A stretch of 64,000 bases of DNA, from assembly GCA_963797475.1 (NCBI GenBank), contig CAWCPR010000001.1:2232001-2296000 (forward strand). The letters run 5' to 3'. Position 1 is the first letter of the stretch, and each line of letters opens with the position of its first letter. Under the pieces are notes generated by a model. It was given only the letters and a program-made list of their open reading frames with translations, did not search any database and was not told where the DNA came from. Made by a program: the position numbers and the translations under genes. This DNA is from CAWCPR01 sp963797475. GTDB taxonomy: Bacteria > Chloroflexota > Anaerolineae > Anaerolineales > UBA4823. Shown here piece after piece: positions 1 to 9,332 of the stretch.

Positions 1-843
1 CCGGTCGCCTCGCAGTCGGGGAGCAAACTGGACCAGGTGATTCCGAATATCTTGAACCATCCGCTTCAGCATGTAACGATCATGCCAGTGCATGTGCTTG
101 GCATAAAACGCGCCTCGACCGATGCCGTATCTGCGCCGCAGCGCCAGGAAATCATGATCTGTGCGCCAGGCGCGATGATACAACACAGCCCGCGGCTCGT
201 ACAAAATGCGATATCCGGCTTCAAGCAGCCGAAACCCCAAATCGCTGTCCTCGGCGGATGGAAAGCGCGTCCCAGGCCCTAAGCGCTCATCAAAACCCCC
301 GGTTTCCGCCACAACGGACCTGCGGAATGCCATATTACCCGAGAAAAGCACGTCCTGCCCGACGCGTCCTCCGTATATTGCTTGACTTTCGTCCTCCTTT
401 GTCGAAGGCGCAAAACCCTGTTTACTCCGGTCGAACATTGCAAGCACCCGTCCTGTGACCACCACTCGCTGGCTCTCAGCGACGAGCGCTCTCAGGAGCA
501 TGCCAAACCAATCCGGCGCAACCAAAACATCATCATCGGTGAAAACCAGCCAGTCGTTTTGTGCGACTTGGATGCCCGTGTTTCGAGCGTGACTCACGCC
601 AAGCGGCTTTATCCATTGATAACAAATTTTACATCGGCGTTTGGTGGTCAGGGCGGCGAGTTTTTCGTCTGGGTTATCACTTTGGTCAACGACAATAATC
701 TCATCCGGTACATGGATGCCATTTAGAATTGACTGGATGGCGTCATTCAGCAGCTCAGGACGATTGCGCGAGCAAATAATGAGCGAACTGGGTGGGAGGC
801 TGATCGCTGTTTTTGGTTTCACCAGGTTTTGACCGGAAATCAC
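1..843 (-). CDS. Family 2 glycosyltransferase, 3' end cut by window edge
   Basis: A GT-A fold glycosyltransferase that would move a sugar from a nucleotide donor to a growing glycan on the cytoplasmic side. About 281 codons are visible and the C-terminus lies outside the window. Seen: the opening strand SLIICSRNRPELL, the metal-binding DDD in VFTDDDVLVAPDW, and the acceptor-side EDSD in SAEDSDLGFRLLEAG. The usual starts are GTG at 843 or 822, both overlapping the end of the gene at 755-3574. The frame stays open back to a TGA at 1024-1026 and its residues from about 960 onward (LFLSLWEEELL, then YAAASENHSG) look coding. The start is therefore uncertain, and this domain may be the tail of the upstream gene after a frameshift. 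It is the last visible gene of the polysaccharide operon. Confidence 0.8.
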   Translation of the reverse strand, partial: MISGQNLVKPKTAISLPPSSLIICSRNRPELLNDAIQSILNGIHVPDEIIVVDQSDNPDEKLAALTTKRRCKICYQWIKPLGVSHARNTGIQVAQNDWLVFTDDDVLVAPDWFGMLLRALVAESQRVVVTGRVLAMFDRSKQGFAPSTKEDESQAIYGGRVGQDVLFSGNMAFRRSVVAETGGFDERLGPGTRFPSAEDSDLGFRLLEAGYRILYEPRAVLYHRAWRTDHDFLALRRRYGIGRGAFYAKHMHWHDRYMLKRMVQDIRNHLVQFAPRLRGDR

Positions 844-3574
844 CGGCCAACCCAACTCGACTCCACCATCCCTTGAGTTCGCGCCGCTGTGGTTCTCGCT
901 TGCGGCGGCATACAACAGCTCCTCTTCCCATAAACTCAAAAACAGGCTGCGCCGAGAACCGGTTGGATCGGGCTGACCGCCGGATTCGGCCGCCGAGTTC
1001 CTGCGACTCGGATTGAAAATGGATCAGCCATGTGAGCAAGCGCAGCGGGCGCAGCACTTCCGGATCGAGGCCTACGCGCGCCAGGTAGCGCTGTTGGCAT
1101 TCCGCAACGACGCGTCCGGTGAAAGTGGCTGGATCAAGCGCCGCCCGATACGATTCCCTGAAGCGCCGCGAGTCCATCGCGCCGTCGAGAAAAAAGTTCA
1201 GATAGGTCAGAAAGTAAACCAGGTCCAGGATCGGCAATCCGCGCGGCTCGGCCGACTCCCAATCCAATATTACCAGGTCGCCATCACTGGCAATAAAGAT
1301 ATTCCAAGGAGAGCAGTCGCGCTGCTCGCACACGATCGGCAAGTCACCCAGCGAGGCAAGCATGGTACGCGTCGCCTGCAGCTTCGCCGGATCGAGCGCC
1401 CGGCCAAGGCTCCGCTCAAATTTAGCGACCGTTGTCTCAACCAGTCGACCCCACCATTCAGAACGGGCGCAGGGTGGGGAATGACCGGCCAGGTTAGCCA
1501 ACCACTCCGTCACTTTCAATGCCAGATCGCGATAGGTATCTTGTCGAAGCAGTGTATACAAAGGCCGGCCGGAGAGTGCGTTCTCTCCCAATACGGTCTG
1601 CCCCGCCCACTCGTGCGAGAACAACACCTGCGGAACGCCGCCGACCTGATCGGGTCGCAAGGCTCGAACGGCCTGCAGGTTGGCCGCCTCACGATCGAGC
1701 GCAGCCACTGCCTCGCCAACCCGAGCCAATTTGACGATCAAGCGCGGGGATGGCTCGGATTCTGCAAAGACCAGACCGACAACTTTGTTGATAGTTTTCG
1801 CGCCGCCGGTCAACAACATCCAATCCAGACGGAGCGGCGCAGGGGCTGAGCTCCAACTGCTCCAGCTCGCTCGGATCAAGTCGAGCACAGTCCCTTCTTC
1901 TGCAGGCGGTTTTCTGGCGATCATAGACAGCGGCGCTAACAATCGCAGGCTTAAGCCCATGCGCCATACCCCTTCGAGAAGTCTTCCCCAGATGCGGCTC
2001 AGCGGCGTTTGACCAGGCGTTCGATGCGCCAGTAAATATTGAACGACATGCGGCGCCTCGACCGGCAGCCAATAGAAAGTTAAATTGCGATCGGGCCTCG
2101 GCCACAACCAATAACATACCGATTCCGTGAAGCCGATCGATTCCAATTGCCGGCGGATCCGGGCTGGTCCGCCTGCAAGCGGCGAGGTCCATTCTGTATA
2201 GCATACACCGCCGGGACGAAGCGCCTCCCAGGCTGCTTGCAGAGTCTGCCGGGCAGGATTCAGCGCAACCGCCAGATCACAGTCGCCAACAGGGTGAGCT
2301 GCCGGATCGATCACGCGATCTGAAATAGCGGCAACCGCTTGCGCAAGCATATCCTTGGCAAAACAGACGCTTCTGGCTGGCCGGGGATCTGGCAGCAGAA
2401 AACGCCAATCGGCGCGGCGCATGATCCGGTTGACCGTCGCTTCATCCCGGCGATCTATGGCGACCTTCGACGCCCCATGCCTCTCGAGCAGTTCAGCATA
2501 AACATCGATCACTTGCTGAACCATCTTCATCGCTGAAAATTCTTGCTCAACTCTGGCTCGACCGGCCGAAGCCAGGCGCTGGGCCAAAGGCTTATCCGCC
2601 AGGACGGTTCGAATCGCTGCCGCCAACGCAGTCGGATCGGCGGGTGGAATGAGCAGCCCTGTTTCCCCCGCAATCACCGCCTCATCTGTGCCGCCGATTT
2701 GCGTAGCGATCACCGGCTTACTGGCCGACATCGCTTCAAGGATAGAGAGCGGCAGGCCTTCATACAAGGATGGCAAAACAAACACATCGCAGTCTGCCAG
2801 CAAATCGGGGATATCATTGCGGTGTCCCAAAAACCTCACACGCTCTTCCACGCCGAGCGATCTGGCTTGGGCTTCAAGCGAAGCCCGTAACGGCCCATCA
2901 CCTGCGAATACAAATTGCGCTTCAGGCACTTGAGCTGCAGCCTTTAACAGGTAGCGATGTCCTTTTTGCTCATCCAATCGGGCCACGGTCAGTACAACCG
3001 GCTGGCCTGCTCGTTTAACCGGCCGGTCGCGAAGTGGGTCAAAGTCTAGCGTTGAAATACAGTTGCGAATCACTTGAACCTTTCGAGCAGGCCAGCGCAG
3101 CTTATGGGTCAAGCGCTCTGACACCGCCTGTGACACCGCAACATAGCGGCCAACCCCGGCAACGATCAATCGTTGTTGCACAAAGTTGGACAGGTCTAGG
3201 GGAAACTCGACGTACAATTGCACGGTTGCCACAATTGCCGGTACACGCGCCAGGATAGCGCCTGCCAAACCAAACTTGCAGGCCAGAGGCCAGGTGAGAT
3301 GCGCATGAAAAACATCCGGCCGGCGGGCGCTTAATTGGCGCGAAAACGCCCATACCCGCCTTGCGCCCAACAGGCCATCCGGCATGCGTGGCACGGGCCA
3401 CAGCCCGACATCCAGCCGGGCTGCGCCCTCGATCAGCGGCGCAATGCCCGGCGAGGTATGGTACATGAGCGCCTGTCGCCAGCCCCGAGACTTAAGTCCC
3501 GCCATGAGGGTTAGCAAGGCGTGCTCAGCGCCCCCGATTCCGCAGCTATCCGTAAAATGTACCACGGTGCGCAT
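755..3574 (-). CDS. Multidomain GT4 glycosyltransferase / methyltransferase-like / APH-like kinase protein
   Basis: Residues 1-370 are a GT4 (GT-B fold) glycosyltransferase, with the donor-site motif SLYEGLPLSILEAM and the N-terminal loop CGIGGAEH. Residues about 375-560 resemble a degenerate SAM-methyltransferase fold (ALRPGGVCYTEW). Residues about 600-870 resemble the aminoglycoside phosphotransferase/choline kinase family: EQRDCSPWNIF matches the catalytic loop with Asp and Asn, and VILDWESAEPRG matches the metal-binding loop. A kinase in a glycan operon could phosphorylate a sugar or lipid acceptor (inference). The last 60 or so residues, rich in Arg and Trp, do not look natural, while another frame there does. 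This suggests a one-base shift near 960-1010. The ATG overlaps the stop of the next gene upstream by one base. Confidence 0.75.
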   Translation of the reverse strand: MRTVVHFTDSCGIGGAEHALLTLMAGLKSRGWRQALMYHTSPGIAPLIEGAARLDVGLWPVPRMPDGLLGARRVWAFSRQLSARRPDVFHAHLTWPLACKFGLAGAILARVPAIVATVQLYVEFPLDLSNFVQQRLIVAGVGRYVAVSQAVSERLTHKLRWPARKVQVIRNCISTLDFDPLRDRPVKRAGQPVVLTVARLDEQKGHRYLLKAAAQVPEAQFVFAGDGPLRASLEAQARSLGVEERVRFLGHRNDIPDLLADCDVFVLPSLYEGLPLSILEAMSASKPVIATQIGGTDEAVIAGETGLLIPPADPTALAAAIRTVLADKPLAQRLASAGRARVEQEFSAMKMVQQVIDVYAELLERHGASKVAIDRRDEATVNRIMRRADWRFLLPDPRPARSVCFAKDMLAQAVAAISDRVIDPAAHPVGDCDLAVALNPARQTLQAAWEALRPGGVCYTEWTSPLAGGPARIRRQLESIGFTESVCYWLWPRPDRNLTFYWLPVEAPHVVQYLLAHRTPGQTPLSRIWGRLLEGVWRMGLSLRLLAPLSMIARKPPAEEGTVLDLIRASWSSWSSAPAPLRLDWMLLTGGAKTINKVVGLVFAESEPSPRLIVKLARVGEAVAALDREAANLQAVRALRPDQVGGVPQVLFSHEWAGQTVLGENALSGRPLYTLLRQDTYRDLALKVTEWLANLAGHSPPCARSEWWGRLVETTVAKFERSLGRALDPAKLQATRTMLASLGDLPIVCEQRDCSPWNIFIASDGDLVILDWESAEPRGLPILDLVYFLTYLNFFLDGAMDSRRFRESYRAALDPATFTGRVVAECQQRYLARVGLDPEVLRPLRLLTWLIHFQSESQELGGRIRRSARSNRFSAQPVFEFMGRGAVVCRRKREPQRRELKGWWSRVGLAGDFRSKPGETKNSDQPPTQFAHYLLAQSS

Positions 3575-4578
3575 CAGGTTTCACGTCCGCTAACGAGCGA
3601 AGTAAGGCCCTGGCCCGTTTGCTGATTCTCGTGCAGCGCCATCTGTGCTCCCAGCCAGTACAGATAGTCCAGCACAAAACGATAATACAGGTGAAGCTGT
3701 CTGACTTGATGCTGTTCAAATTGTCCTACCAGCGCAATCACTTTGTCCGGTGTTGACGGCGACCAGCGACTGAATGCCAACAGACCGGCCCGCGCCAGTC
3801 GCCACCGCCATGAATCTTGTTTCGCCGCGCTTAATTGAAGATCGGGCAAGACTTCAGGATGTTTGCTCGCCAGCAGGACGGCCGTCCGGCCTTTGGCGAT
3901 TGTGTCGCGGGCCAGCGCCGCAAAGTCTTTCGAGTAATGTTGGCGGGCCAGCGTCCTCGGATCATATACCAACCTGACGCCCGATTTCGTCAGGCGCAAG
4001 GATAGTTCCAGGTCTTCATTCCCATAGATTCGAAAGGCCTCATCGAAGAGGCCCGCCTCCATGAGCACCTCACGGCGGATGGAAAAATGGCCGCTATAAA
4101 AATCGCGCAAGACCAATTGGTGGTCCGATTGGGCCAGGTTATCCAGATGCCGGTTGAACTTCTCGGCAACATAGGCGCCAATTTGTGGATCGGCGCTCTT
4201 GCAATATACCGGCGCCGCACCCATAACGCCAAAACGAGAACCCATGGGGTGTGCTTGAGAATGTCGTCCCAGGCAATCAGGCGCTGGCTCCATATCATCA
4301 TCCAGGATCACCAGCACATCACCCCGGGCAATTCGAATGCCGGCGTTGCATGCTGCGGCGCGCCCCTGATTTGGTTGCCAGAAAGAGTCCAACCGGTAAG
4401 GCGCCAAGAATGCAGCCGTCATTTCGCGAGTTCCGTCTTGCGAGCCATCAATCGAAACAAGGACTTCGTAATTCTCAGGCGCCAACGTTTGCTGTGCCAG
4501 CGCATATAAAGCGCGTTCCACAGAATCGCGACGGTTATAAGTCGGGATGATGACACTAACGGTTGGCATCACAGTCAC
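3574..4578 (-). CDS. Family 2 glycosyltransferase
   Basis: A 334-residue GT-A glycosyltransferase. Seen: the N-terminal nucleotide-binding strand VSVIIPTYNRRDSVERAL, the DDD metal site in VLVILDDDMEPAPDC near residue 94, and YGNEDLELSLRL, the acidic acceptor-side motif. The C-terminal 100 residues are helical and may contact the membrane or a partner. It follows the GT4 gene upstream with a three-base gap and overlaps the next start by one base, so the genes are almost certainly cotranscribed and translationally coupled. The sugar donor cannot be read from sequence. An alternative start lies four codons in (MPTVSV). Confidence 0.88.
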   Translation of the reverse strand: MTVMPTVSVIIPTYNRRDSVERALYALAQQTLAPENYEVLVSIDGSQDGTREMTAAFLAPYRLDSFWQPNQGRAAACNAGIRIARGDVLVILDDDMEPAPDCLGRHSQAHPMGSRFGVMGAAPVYCKSADPQIGAYVAEKFNRHLDNLAQSDHQLVLRDFYSGHFSIRREVLMEAGLFDEAFRIYGNEDLELSLRLTKSGVRLVYDPRTLARQHYSKDFAALARDTIAKGRTAVLLASKHPEVLPDLQLSAAKQDSWRWRLARAGLLAFSRWSPSTPDKVIALVGQFEQHQVRQLHLYYRFVLDYLYWLGAQMALHENQQTGQGLTSLVSGRET

Positions 4579-4581
4579 GCA

Positions 4582-5811
4582 TTATCGGATCACCGGCTTA
4601 GATTGCAGCTCTGCGTAATTGGCTTCGATGCGGCGCGCATACGCCTGGGCGCTAAAATATTCGGCGACGAAGGCATGGGCCTGAATTCCAAGCGAGCGAC
4701 GCGTAGGGCGCGAAGCCAACAGCGAGGCTGTCGCCTCCACAATCGCTTCATCGCCCTCGGCGATGACAAGAGGCGGCGGCTGATCGCCAATCATCAGGCC
4801 ATCAGCGCCACGAGGTGTTGTGACAATGGCCTTGCCCAGCGCCATCGCCTGCAGCACTTTCATGCGCATCCCGCCGCCGGTACGCAGCGGCGCGATGACG
4901 ACAGCCGCTCGTGCAAAGTAAGGTTCGATCTCCGGGACAGCGCCTGTCACCAGAATGTCAGCGCACGCCAGCGCCTGCACCGATCCAGGTGGATAGATAC
5001 CGACTAAAGTCAGGCTCACACCTGGGTAACATTTACGCAAGGCCGGCATGATCGAACTTCCCAGCCACAAAGCGGCATCCACGTTGGGTGGATGGGTAAA
5101 GTTGCCGACAAACAGCACATGCCCCGATTCTTCCATGTCAGCATCCAACGGCGCAGGCAGATCAATGCCGAAGGGAGTGACCCGCACACGCTCGGCCAGG
5201 TCGGGTGCAAGCGCCATCACAGCCTGTGCGTCGCGGCGAGTGAACACCTGAATGCGATCGAACCGACGCCAGACATCCGGCTGGTAGTTTCGCCAGCGCT
5301 GCCAATCGGCTTCCCCGAACGCCCAGCGCAGCCAGTTGGAGGCCGGTCCGGCGCGCCATTTGATAGGACGCGGTCGCCGAACTTCGTGCTCGGTGAATAT
5401 CACCGGGGCCGGCGAGTCATATGGGTAGATGCCCATCGCATTGTCTTCGACTATGACCAGCTCAAATGATCGTTCTGCCAGGAGACGCTTCAAAATAAGC
5501 TGTACTTCTGGCTCCCAAAACCAGATCGTGCGCCACGGAATCTTACCTCTTAGCCAGGTGCTGGCCCAGCGCCAACGCCGCCTCCAATGCGCCAGACCGG
5601 TTGGTTCTGAGCGACGGACGGCCTGGACGTCGACGCCCATGGCTTGCAGGCGATCGAGCGCCGCCCACTCAGATCGATCGGGGCCGGCTACCGTCACCAA
5701 AGTCACGTCATGACGCGCCATCAGGCCGATCAATTCGGCGTACAGGACCAGCGGAATCGCTCCAGGCGCCTGGGGCTGCGGCGGCATCGGTGCAACCAGC
5801 AAGATTTTCAT
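4582..5811 (-). CDS. Family 4 glycosyltransferase
   Basis: A 409-residue GT-B glycosyltransferase. The N-terminal Rossmann domain starts MKILLVAPMPPQPQ. The C-terminal domain carries GHVLFVGNFTHPPNVDA and the donor-binding stretch APLRTGGGMRMKVLQAMA, where the usual first Glu of the EX7E motif is replaced, as in one branch of GT4 proteins. It would act on a lipid-linked or nascent glycan in the cytoplasm. Its ATG overlaps the stop of the upstream GT2 gene by four bases, which fits the compact operon. Acceptor and donor are unknown. Confidence 0.87.
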   Translation of the reverse strand: MKILLVAPMPPQPQAPGAIPLVLYAELIGLMARHDVTLVTVAGPDRSEWAALDRLQAMGVDVQAVRRSEPTGLAHWRRRWRWASTWLRGKIPWRTIWFWEPEVQLILKRLLAERSFELVIVEDNAMGIYPYDSPAPVIFTEHEVRRPRPIKWRAGPASNWLRWAFGEADWQRWRNYQPDVWRRFDRIQVFTRRDAQAVMALAPDLAERVRVTPFGIDLPAPLDADMEESGHVLFVGNFTHPPNVDAALWLGSSIMPALRKCYPGVSLTLVGIYPPGSVQALACADILVTGAVPEIEPYFARAAVVIAPLRTGGGMRMKVLQAMALGKAIVTTPRGADGLMIGDQPPPLVIAEGDEAIVEATASLLASRPTRRSLGIQAHAFVAEYFSAQAYARRIEANYAELQSKPVIR

Positions 5812-6866
5812 ACGCCCTCACCAGAGCGATGCAAAGCCCCCAGCCAATGGTTGAGCTGTGTGCGCCTCTTGGGAAAGAAAAAGACTTCCGCGAGCCAATG
5901 CGCCAGTGACTTTGGCGCAAACACCATGAGCGCAAACCACAATCCAAACAGGATCTTCATTAACCAGGCGACATCGCTGCGCCGTGAAATGGCGACCAGC
6001 GCCAGCCCGAATAACTTCCCGGGAGTATCGCCAGCAATCGGATGTTGATCGCGCTCCAGTTTGAATGAGGTCAAGCGATTGGCAACATACGAGACGGATA
6101 AGATCTCGGCCGGTCGATCGGACAGGTTTAACATCTCGGCGTACTGTTGCAAAAACTGCCGCGTTTGATCCGCATGGATGAGCGTCGATCGGGTGTGTGC
6201 CAGATCGATCTGCGCAGCCGTCTCATAGTTGTTAGCGCCGTGGACACGATAGGCAGCGCAGACTCGATCGAGTGAGATGATGGGACCACAGAGCGCCGTC
6301 AGATGAACCAGGTAATAATCGGCCAGAATGCGGTAGGGCTGCTCAGGTATCGGCATAATCTTGCGTAAAACGGCGGCGGAAAACGCGTTGCCGCTCGTGG
6401 GCAGCCATGCCAGGTCGAACGGAAATTGGAGTTCAGACCAGCGCAAGTCGCCGCCCGGCAATGGAATGTGCACCTGCGGCTTGATCTCACCTGTGGGCCA
6501 GTCCAGCCGATCGATGATGGCCATGCGATATTGAAGTCTGACGATCTCGGGTTGAGCGGTGAACGTGTCAACCGCTGTTTGCACAGCATGCGGCAGCAAC
6601 ATGTCGTCGGCATCCAAAAAAATTACGATGTCGCCATTGCTGTGCGCAAGGCCTGCATTCAATGCCGAAGCCTGACCGCCGTTGTCTTTCAATACGGTCG
6701 TGATTTGATCGCCGTAACAATCGATGAGATCGCGCGATTGATCGGTCGAGCCGTCATCCACGACAATGACTTCGACGGGCTGATACGATTGGCACAATGC
6801 GCTGTCGATGGCAGCCCGCAAGAACCGATCATAGTTATAATTATCGATAATGATGCTCACCAACAC
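5808..6866 (-). CDS. Family 2 glycosyltransferase
   Basis: A 352-residue GT2 enzyme. Seen: the opening LVSIIIDNYNYDRFLRAAID, VEVIVVDDGSTDQSRD, the DDD metal site in VIFLDADDMLLPHA, and a C-terminal region with hydrophobic helices that may associate with the membrane. I chose a GTG start at 6866 because GAGGAG lies 11 bases upstream and because an earlier start would overlap the sulfotransferase gene by over 100 bases. The stop overlaps the next ATG by four bases. It sits between the sulfotransferase and GT4 genes of the operon. Confidence 0.87.
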   Translation of the reverse strand: MLVSIIIDNYNYDRFLRAAIDSALCQSYQPVEVIVVDDGSTDQSRDLIDCYGDQITTVLKDNGGQASALNAGLAHSNGDIVIFLDADDMLLPHAVQTAVDTFTAQPEIVRLQYRMAIIDRLDWPTGEIKPQVHIPLPGGDLRWSELQFPFDLAWLPTSGNAFSAAVLRKIMPIPEQPYRILADYYLVHLTALCGPIISLDRVCAAYRVHGANNYETAAQIDLAHTRSTLIHADQTRQFLQQYAEMLNLSDRPAEILSVSYVANRLTSFKLERDQHPIAGDTPGKLFGLALVAISRRSDVAWLMKILFGLWFALMVFAPKSLAHWLAEVFFFPKRRTQLNHWLGALHRSGEGV

Positions 6867-6909
6867 GCCTGACGGATCTCCTCGACTGTCGAATGTTGAG
6901 CCCCCGGTG

Positions 6910-7872
6910 TCATTTCGGCTGGCGTCCCTTGACACGCTGGAAGGTGGGCAGAAACTCCCCGTATTGATAAATATCGAGCTGAAAATGCGCCAATATCTCC
7001 ATAGCCCGCCGTTCCTCATGCTCGCTGACATGGCTTCGCCACTTCTCTACCAGCCAGCGCCGATCGGTCCTCCGCTCCAACGCCTGCTGCGTTTCAGCAT
7101 TGGACTTGGCTTTCACGGCCGAGGGAATCGCCAGACGGCTCAGCATGTGTTCTGGTTCCGGCAAAGCCAACCGCTCCGCCAGGTGAACGATCACAGGCTG
7201 CGGGTCGCAGACCAGCTCTTCGTAAGCAATGACCAGCCAGTCGTCGGTCGCCATCCGCAGGGGGACCGCGTTTTCAAGACACCAGGCTAATACCCCCTGT
7301 TCCAGCCTGGAGCCGCTTTCCAGTATACACCGGGCGATATCGATTTGTTCTTTTGAAAAATGCCGCCGATAATCACTCTCCACCTGGGCTTGCAGACGCG
7401 GATAGTATTCACGGGACAGGCCGACTGCGATCGGATGGCGGATCAGGTAGACGATCTGGCCATTGAATGTATCGCGGAACCAGTTGATGCGATCCTCGCC
7501 GCCGTTGATGATCTTGAAAACAATCCGATGCGTCACAGGTCGATAAAACCCCCGAAAGGGCACAGGGTCCATGGCATGCAGACGGCCCTCACACAGCGCC
7601 TGAAAGTAGCGCTGCAAAGCCGGGCTTGCGTTTTGGTTATAGAGCTCGAGCCAGTTGGCGATCCCTGAATATCGCCGCATCATCGGATTGCGCAAATCCA
7701 ACGGCTCATTGCAAGCTTTGAAACCGGGCTGGCTCCAAATCAGTTCCATGAGCCACGTCGAACCACTTCGGGGAGTGGAAAACAGGAAGATATTCTGGCG
7801 ACCGTCGGGTCGATGAAGATTGGTCGCCGTCTTGATGGCGTTCTTGGCGAGGCAAGTGAGGTCATTGAGCAT
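6910..7872 (-). CDS. Sulfotransferase family protein
   Basis: A 320-residue PAPS-dependent sulfotransferase that would add sulfate to a hydroxyl or amine of the glycan made by this operon (role inferred from context). Seen: the 5'-phosphosulfate loop FLFSTPRSGSTWLMELI near residue 30, and the 3'-phosphate-binding region IVYLIRHPIAVGLSREYY. The length is normal for the family. I chose ATG at 7872, 32 bases after the flippase stop, because the longer open frame has an unnatural Cys/Arg-rich N-terminus overlapping that gene. Confidence 0.85.
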   Translation of the reverse strand: MLNDLTCLAKNAIKTATNLHRPDGRQNIFLFSTPRSGSTWLMELIWSQPGFKACNEPLDLRNPMMRRYSGIANWLELYNQNASPALQRYFQALCEGRLHAMDPVPFRGFYRPVTHRIVFKIINGGEDRINWFRDTFNGQIVYLIRHPIAVGLSREYYPRLQAQVESDYRRHFSKEQIDIARCILESGSRLEQGVLAWCLENAVPLRMATDDWLVIAYEELVCDPQPVIVHLAERLALPEPEHMLSRLAIPSAVKAKSNAETQQALERRTDRRWLVEKWRSHVSEHEERRAMEILAHFQLDIYQYGEFLPTFQRVKGRQPK

Positions 7873-7904
7873 CGGACTCTCCAGCACGTGATACAGGCGG
7901 CCAG

Positions 7905-9278
7905 TTATTCTTTGACCCACTGACGCCAAGCGCGCAACTGGGGCACCAGCAGGCCGGCAGCGATCACCGTCTGGCTCGCCAACACGGCAACGCCGACACC
8001 CGCAATCCCGTATACAGGCAGCAAACGAAAGCTTAGGCCCAGCACCAAAACACACAAGGCTCCCTGGACAGCAATGATCCCGGCGACGCGATTTTGGACA
8101 CGCGCCAGGGCGATGTAAAGCACGACGATGGTGTTCGGCAAGGTCGCCAGGGCCAGCCAGCGCAGCAGATCTGATCCTTCGACTGCGTAATCGGCGCCGA
8201 AGATACGCAGAATCCAGGGCGCTCCCACTAAGATTATGGCGATCACAGGCACCAGCAACTGCATAATGTGGACGAATACCCGATAGCCGTACGCCCTCAG
8301 TTGCGGTCGATCGCGGGTACCTTCAACCGTGAGCGAGGTGGTCAAGTTAATCGCGACCAATTGGAGCGAAGTGGTGATCATCCAGGGCGGATAGAAATAG
8401 GCATTGGCCCGTGCGCCGGCCTGGCTGGCGACAATCACCGGCAGCAAAGTCGTGGAAGCCAGCAAGAACAGCGAGGCCAGGTGGTTACCGGAAACATACT
8501 TTAAAAGCGGTCGCAGTGCAAGCGGCTCTGCCTGGTTGGCAGTGGCCTGGCTGTGCGCGGGGAGTAAGCGGCGAAAAATCAAGAGATTGACCGGCGCCAC
8601 GGACACGACGACCGGGATCAGCCAGGCGACCAGGACGCCTTCGACAGGTATCCAGTTCGCCAATAAGATGAGCAGCACGATCTTGACAGCAGACACAATC
8701 GTATTTTCGATCGGAACCCAGTGAGCCTGTCCCAGGCCGGTGAGTACACTGTCCTGTAACGTAAACACGGACCAGATCATGACGACGCCGGCGAACAATA
8801 CCAGCGGCAACAGGTCTCTACCCACGACGCCCAGGATTGGAAACAAGGGATACAAAATCCGCCCGATCGCCAGGGTGACTGCCCCGGCGATCACCAAACT
8901 GATGAGATAGGTGACGCCTACCAGCCGTGCGGAGGCGCGACCGGCGAGCGGCACAAAGCGTACCAGCGCACTATTCACGCCGCGCTGCGACACTCCCGAC
9001 AGGAACATCATCGCCGCGATCATGGCCGAGCTCGTACCGATCGTCTCAACGGAATAATAATGAGCTGCCAGGACCCAGAACAGCATGCCCAGACCTGAGG
9101 TTGTCGCACTGCTCAGAATCAGGGAATAGCCGTTTTTATACAGGGGTATGCGCAGGTGAGAAAAGAGCCGGGGCAGCGGCCCAACCCGCGTCCAGGATCG
9201 CGCCTTGCTTGCGGCCGACCGGCTGGTACGGATCCCCTGATCGAAAGCGCCATCGCTTCCTAAGTCAGTGGGCGACAT
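7905..9278 (-). CDS. Polysaccharide flippase (Wzx-like, MOP superfamily)
   Basis: A 457-residue polytopic membrane protein with about twelve to fourteen hydrophobic segments. It begins with a basic cytoplasmic stretch followed by NGYSLILSSATTSGLGMLFW, the usual start of the MOP/PST polysaccharide transporter family. It would flip a polyprenol-linked oligosaccharide across the membrane for assembly outside the cell. It is the only candidate exporter in this operon, which points to a flippase-dependent rather than an ABC-dependent pathway. No polymerase is assured, although the large membrane protein at 13398-15422 could take that role. Confidence 0.85.
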   Translation of the reverse strand: MSPTDLGSDGAFDQGIRTSRSAASKARSWTRVGPLPRLFSHLRIPLYKNGYSLILSSATTSGLGMLFWVLAAHYYSVETIGTSSAMIAAMMFLSGVSQRGVNSALVRFVPLAGRASARLVGVTYLISLVIAGAVTLAIGRILYPLFPILGVVGRDLLPLVLFAGVVMIWSVFTLQDSVLTGLGQAHWVPIENTIVSAVKIVLLILLANWIPVEGVLVAWLIPVVVSVAPVNLLIFRRLLPAHSQATANQAEPLALRPLLKYVSGNHLASLFLLASTTLLPVIVASQAGARANAYFYPPWMITTSLQLVAINLTTSLTVEGTRDRPQLRAYGYRVFVHIMQLLVPVIAIILVGAPWILRIFGADYAVEGSDLLRWLALATLPNTIVVLYIALARVQNRVAGIIAVQGALCVLVLGLSFRLLPVYGIAGVGVAVLASQTVIAAGLLVPQLRAWRQWVKE

Positions 9279-9332
9279 ACACCACCGCCAGGTTCGGGTT
9301 GGTCCGGCATAATTGAGTATGCAAACAATTTT

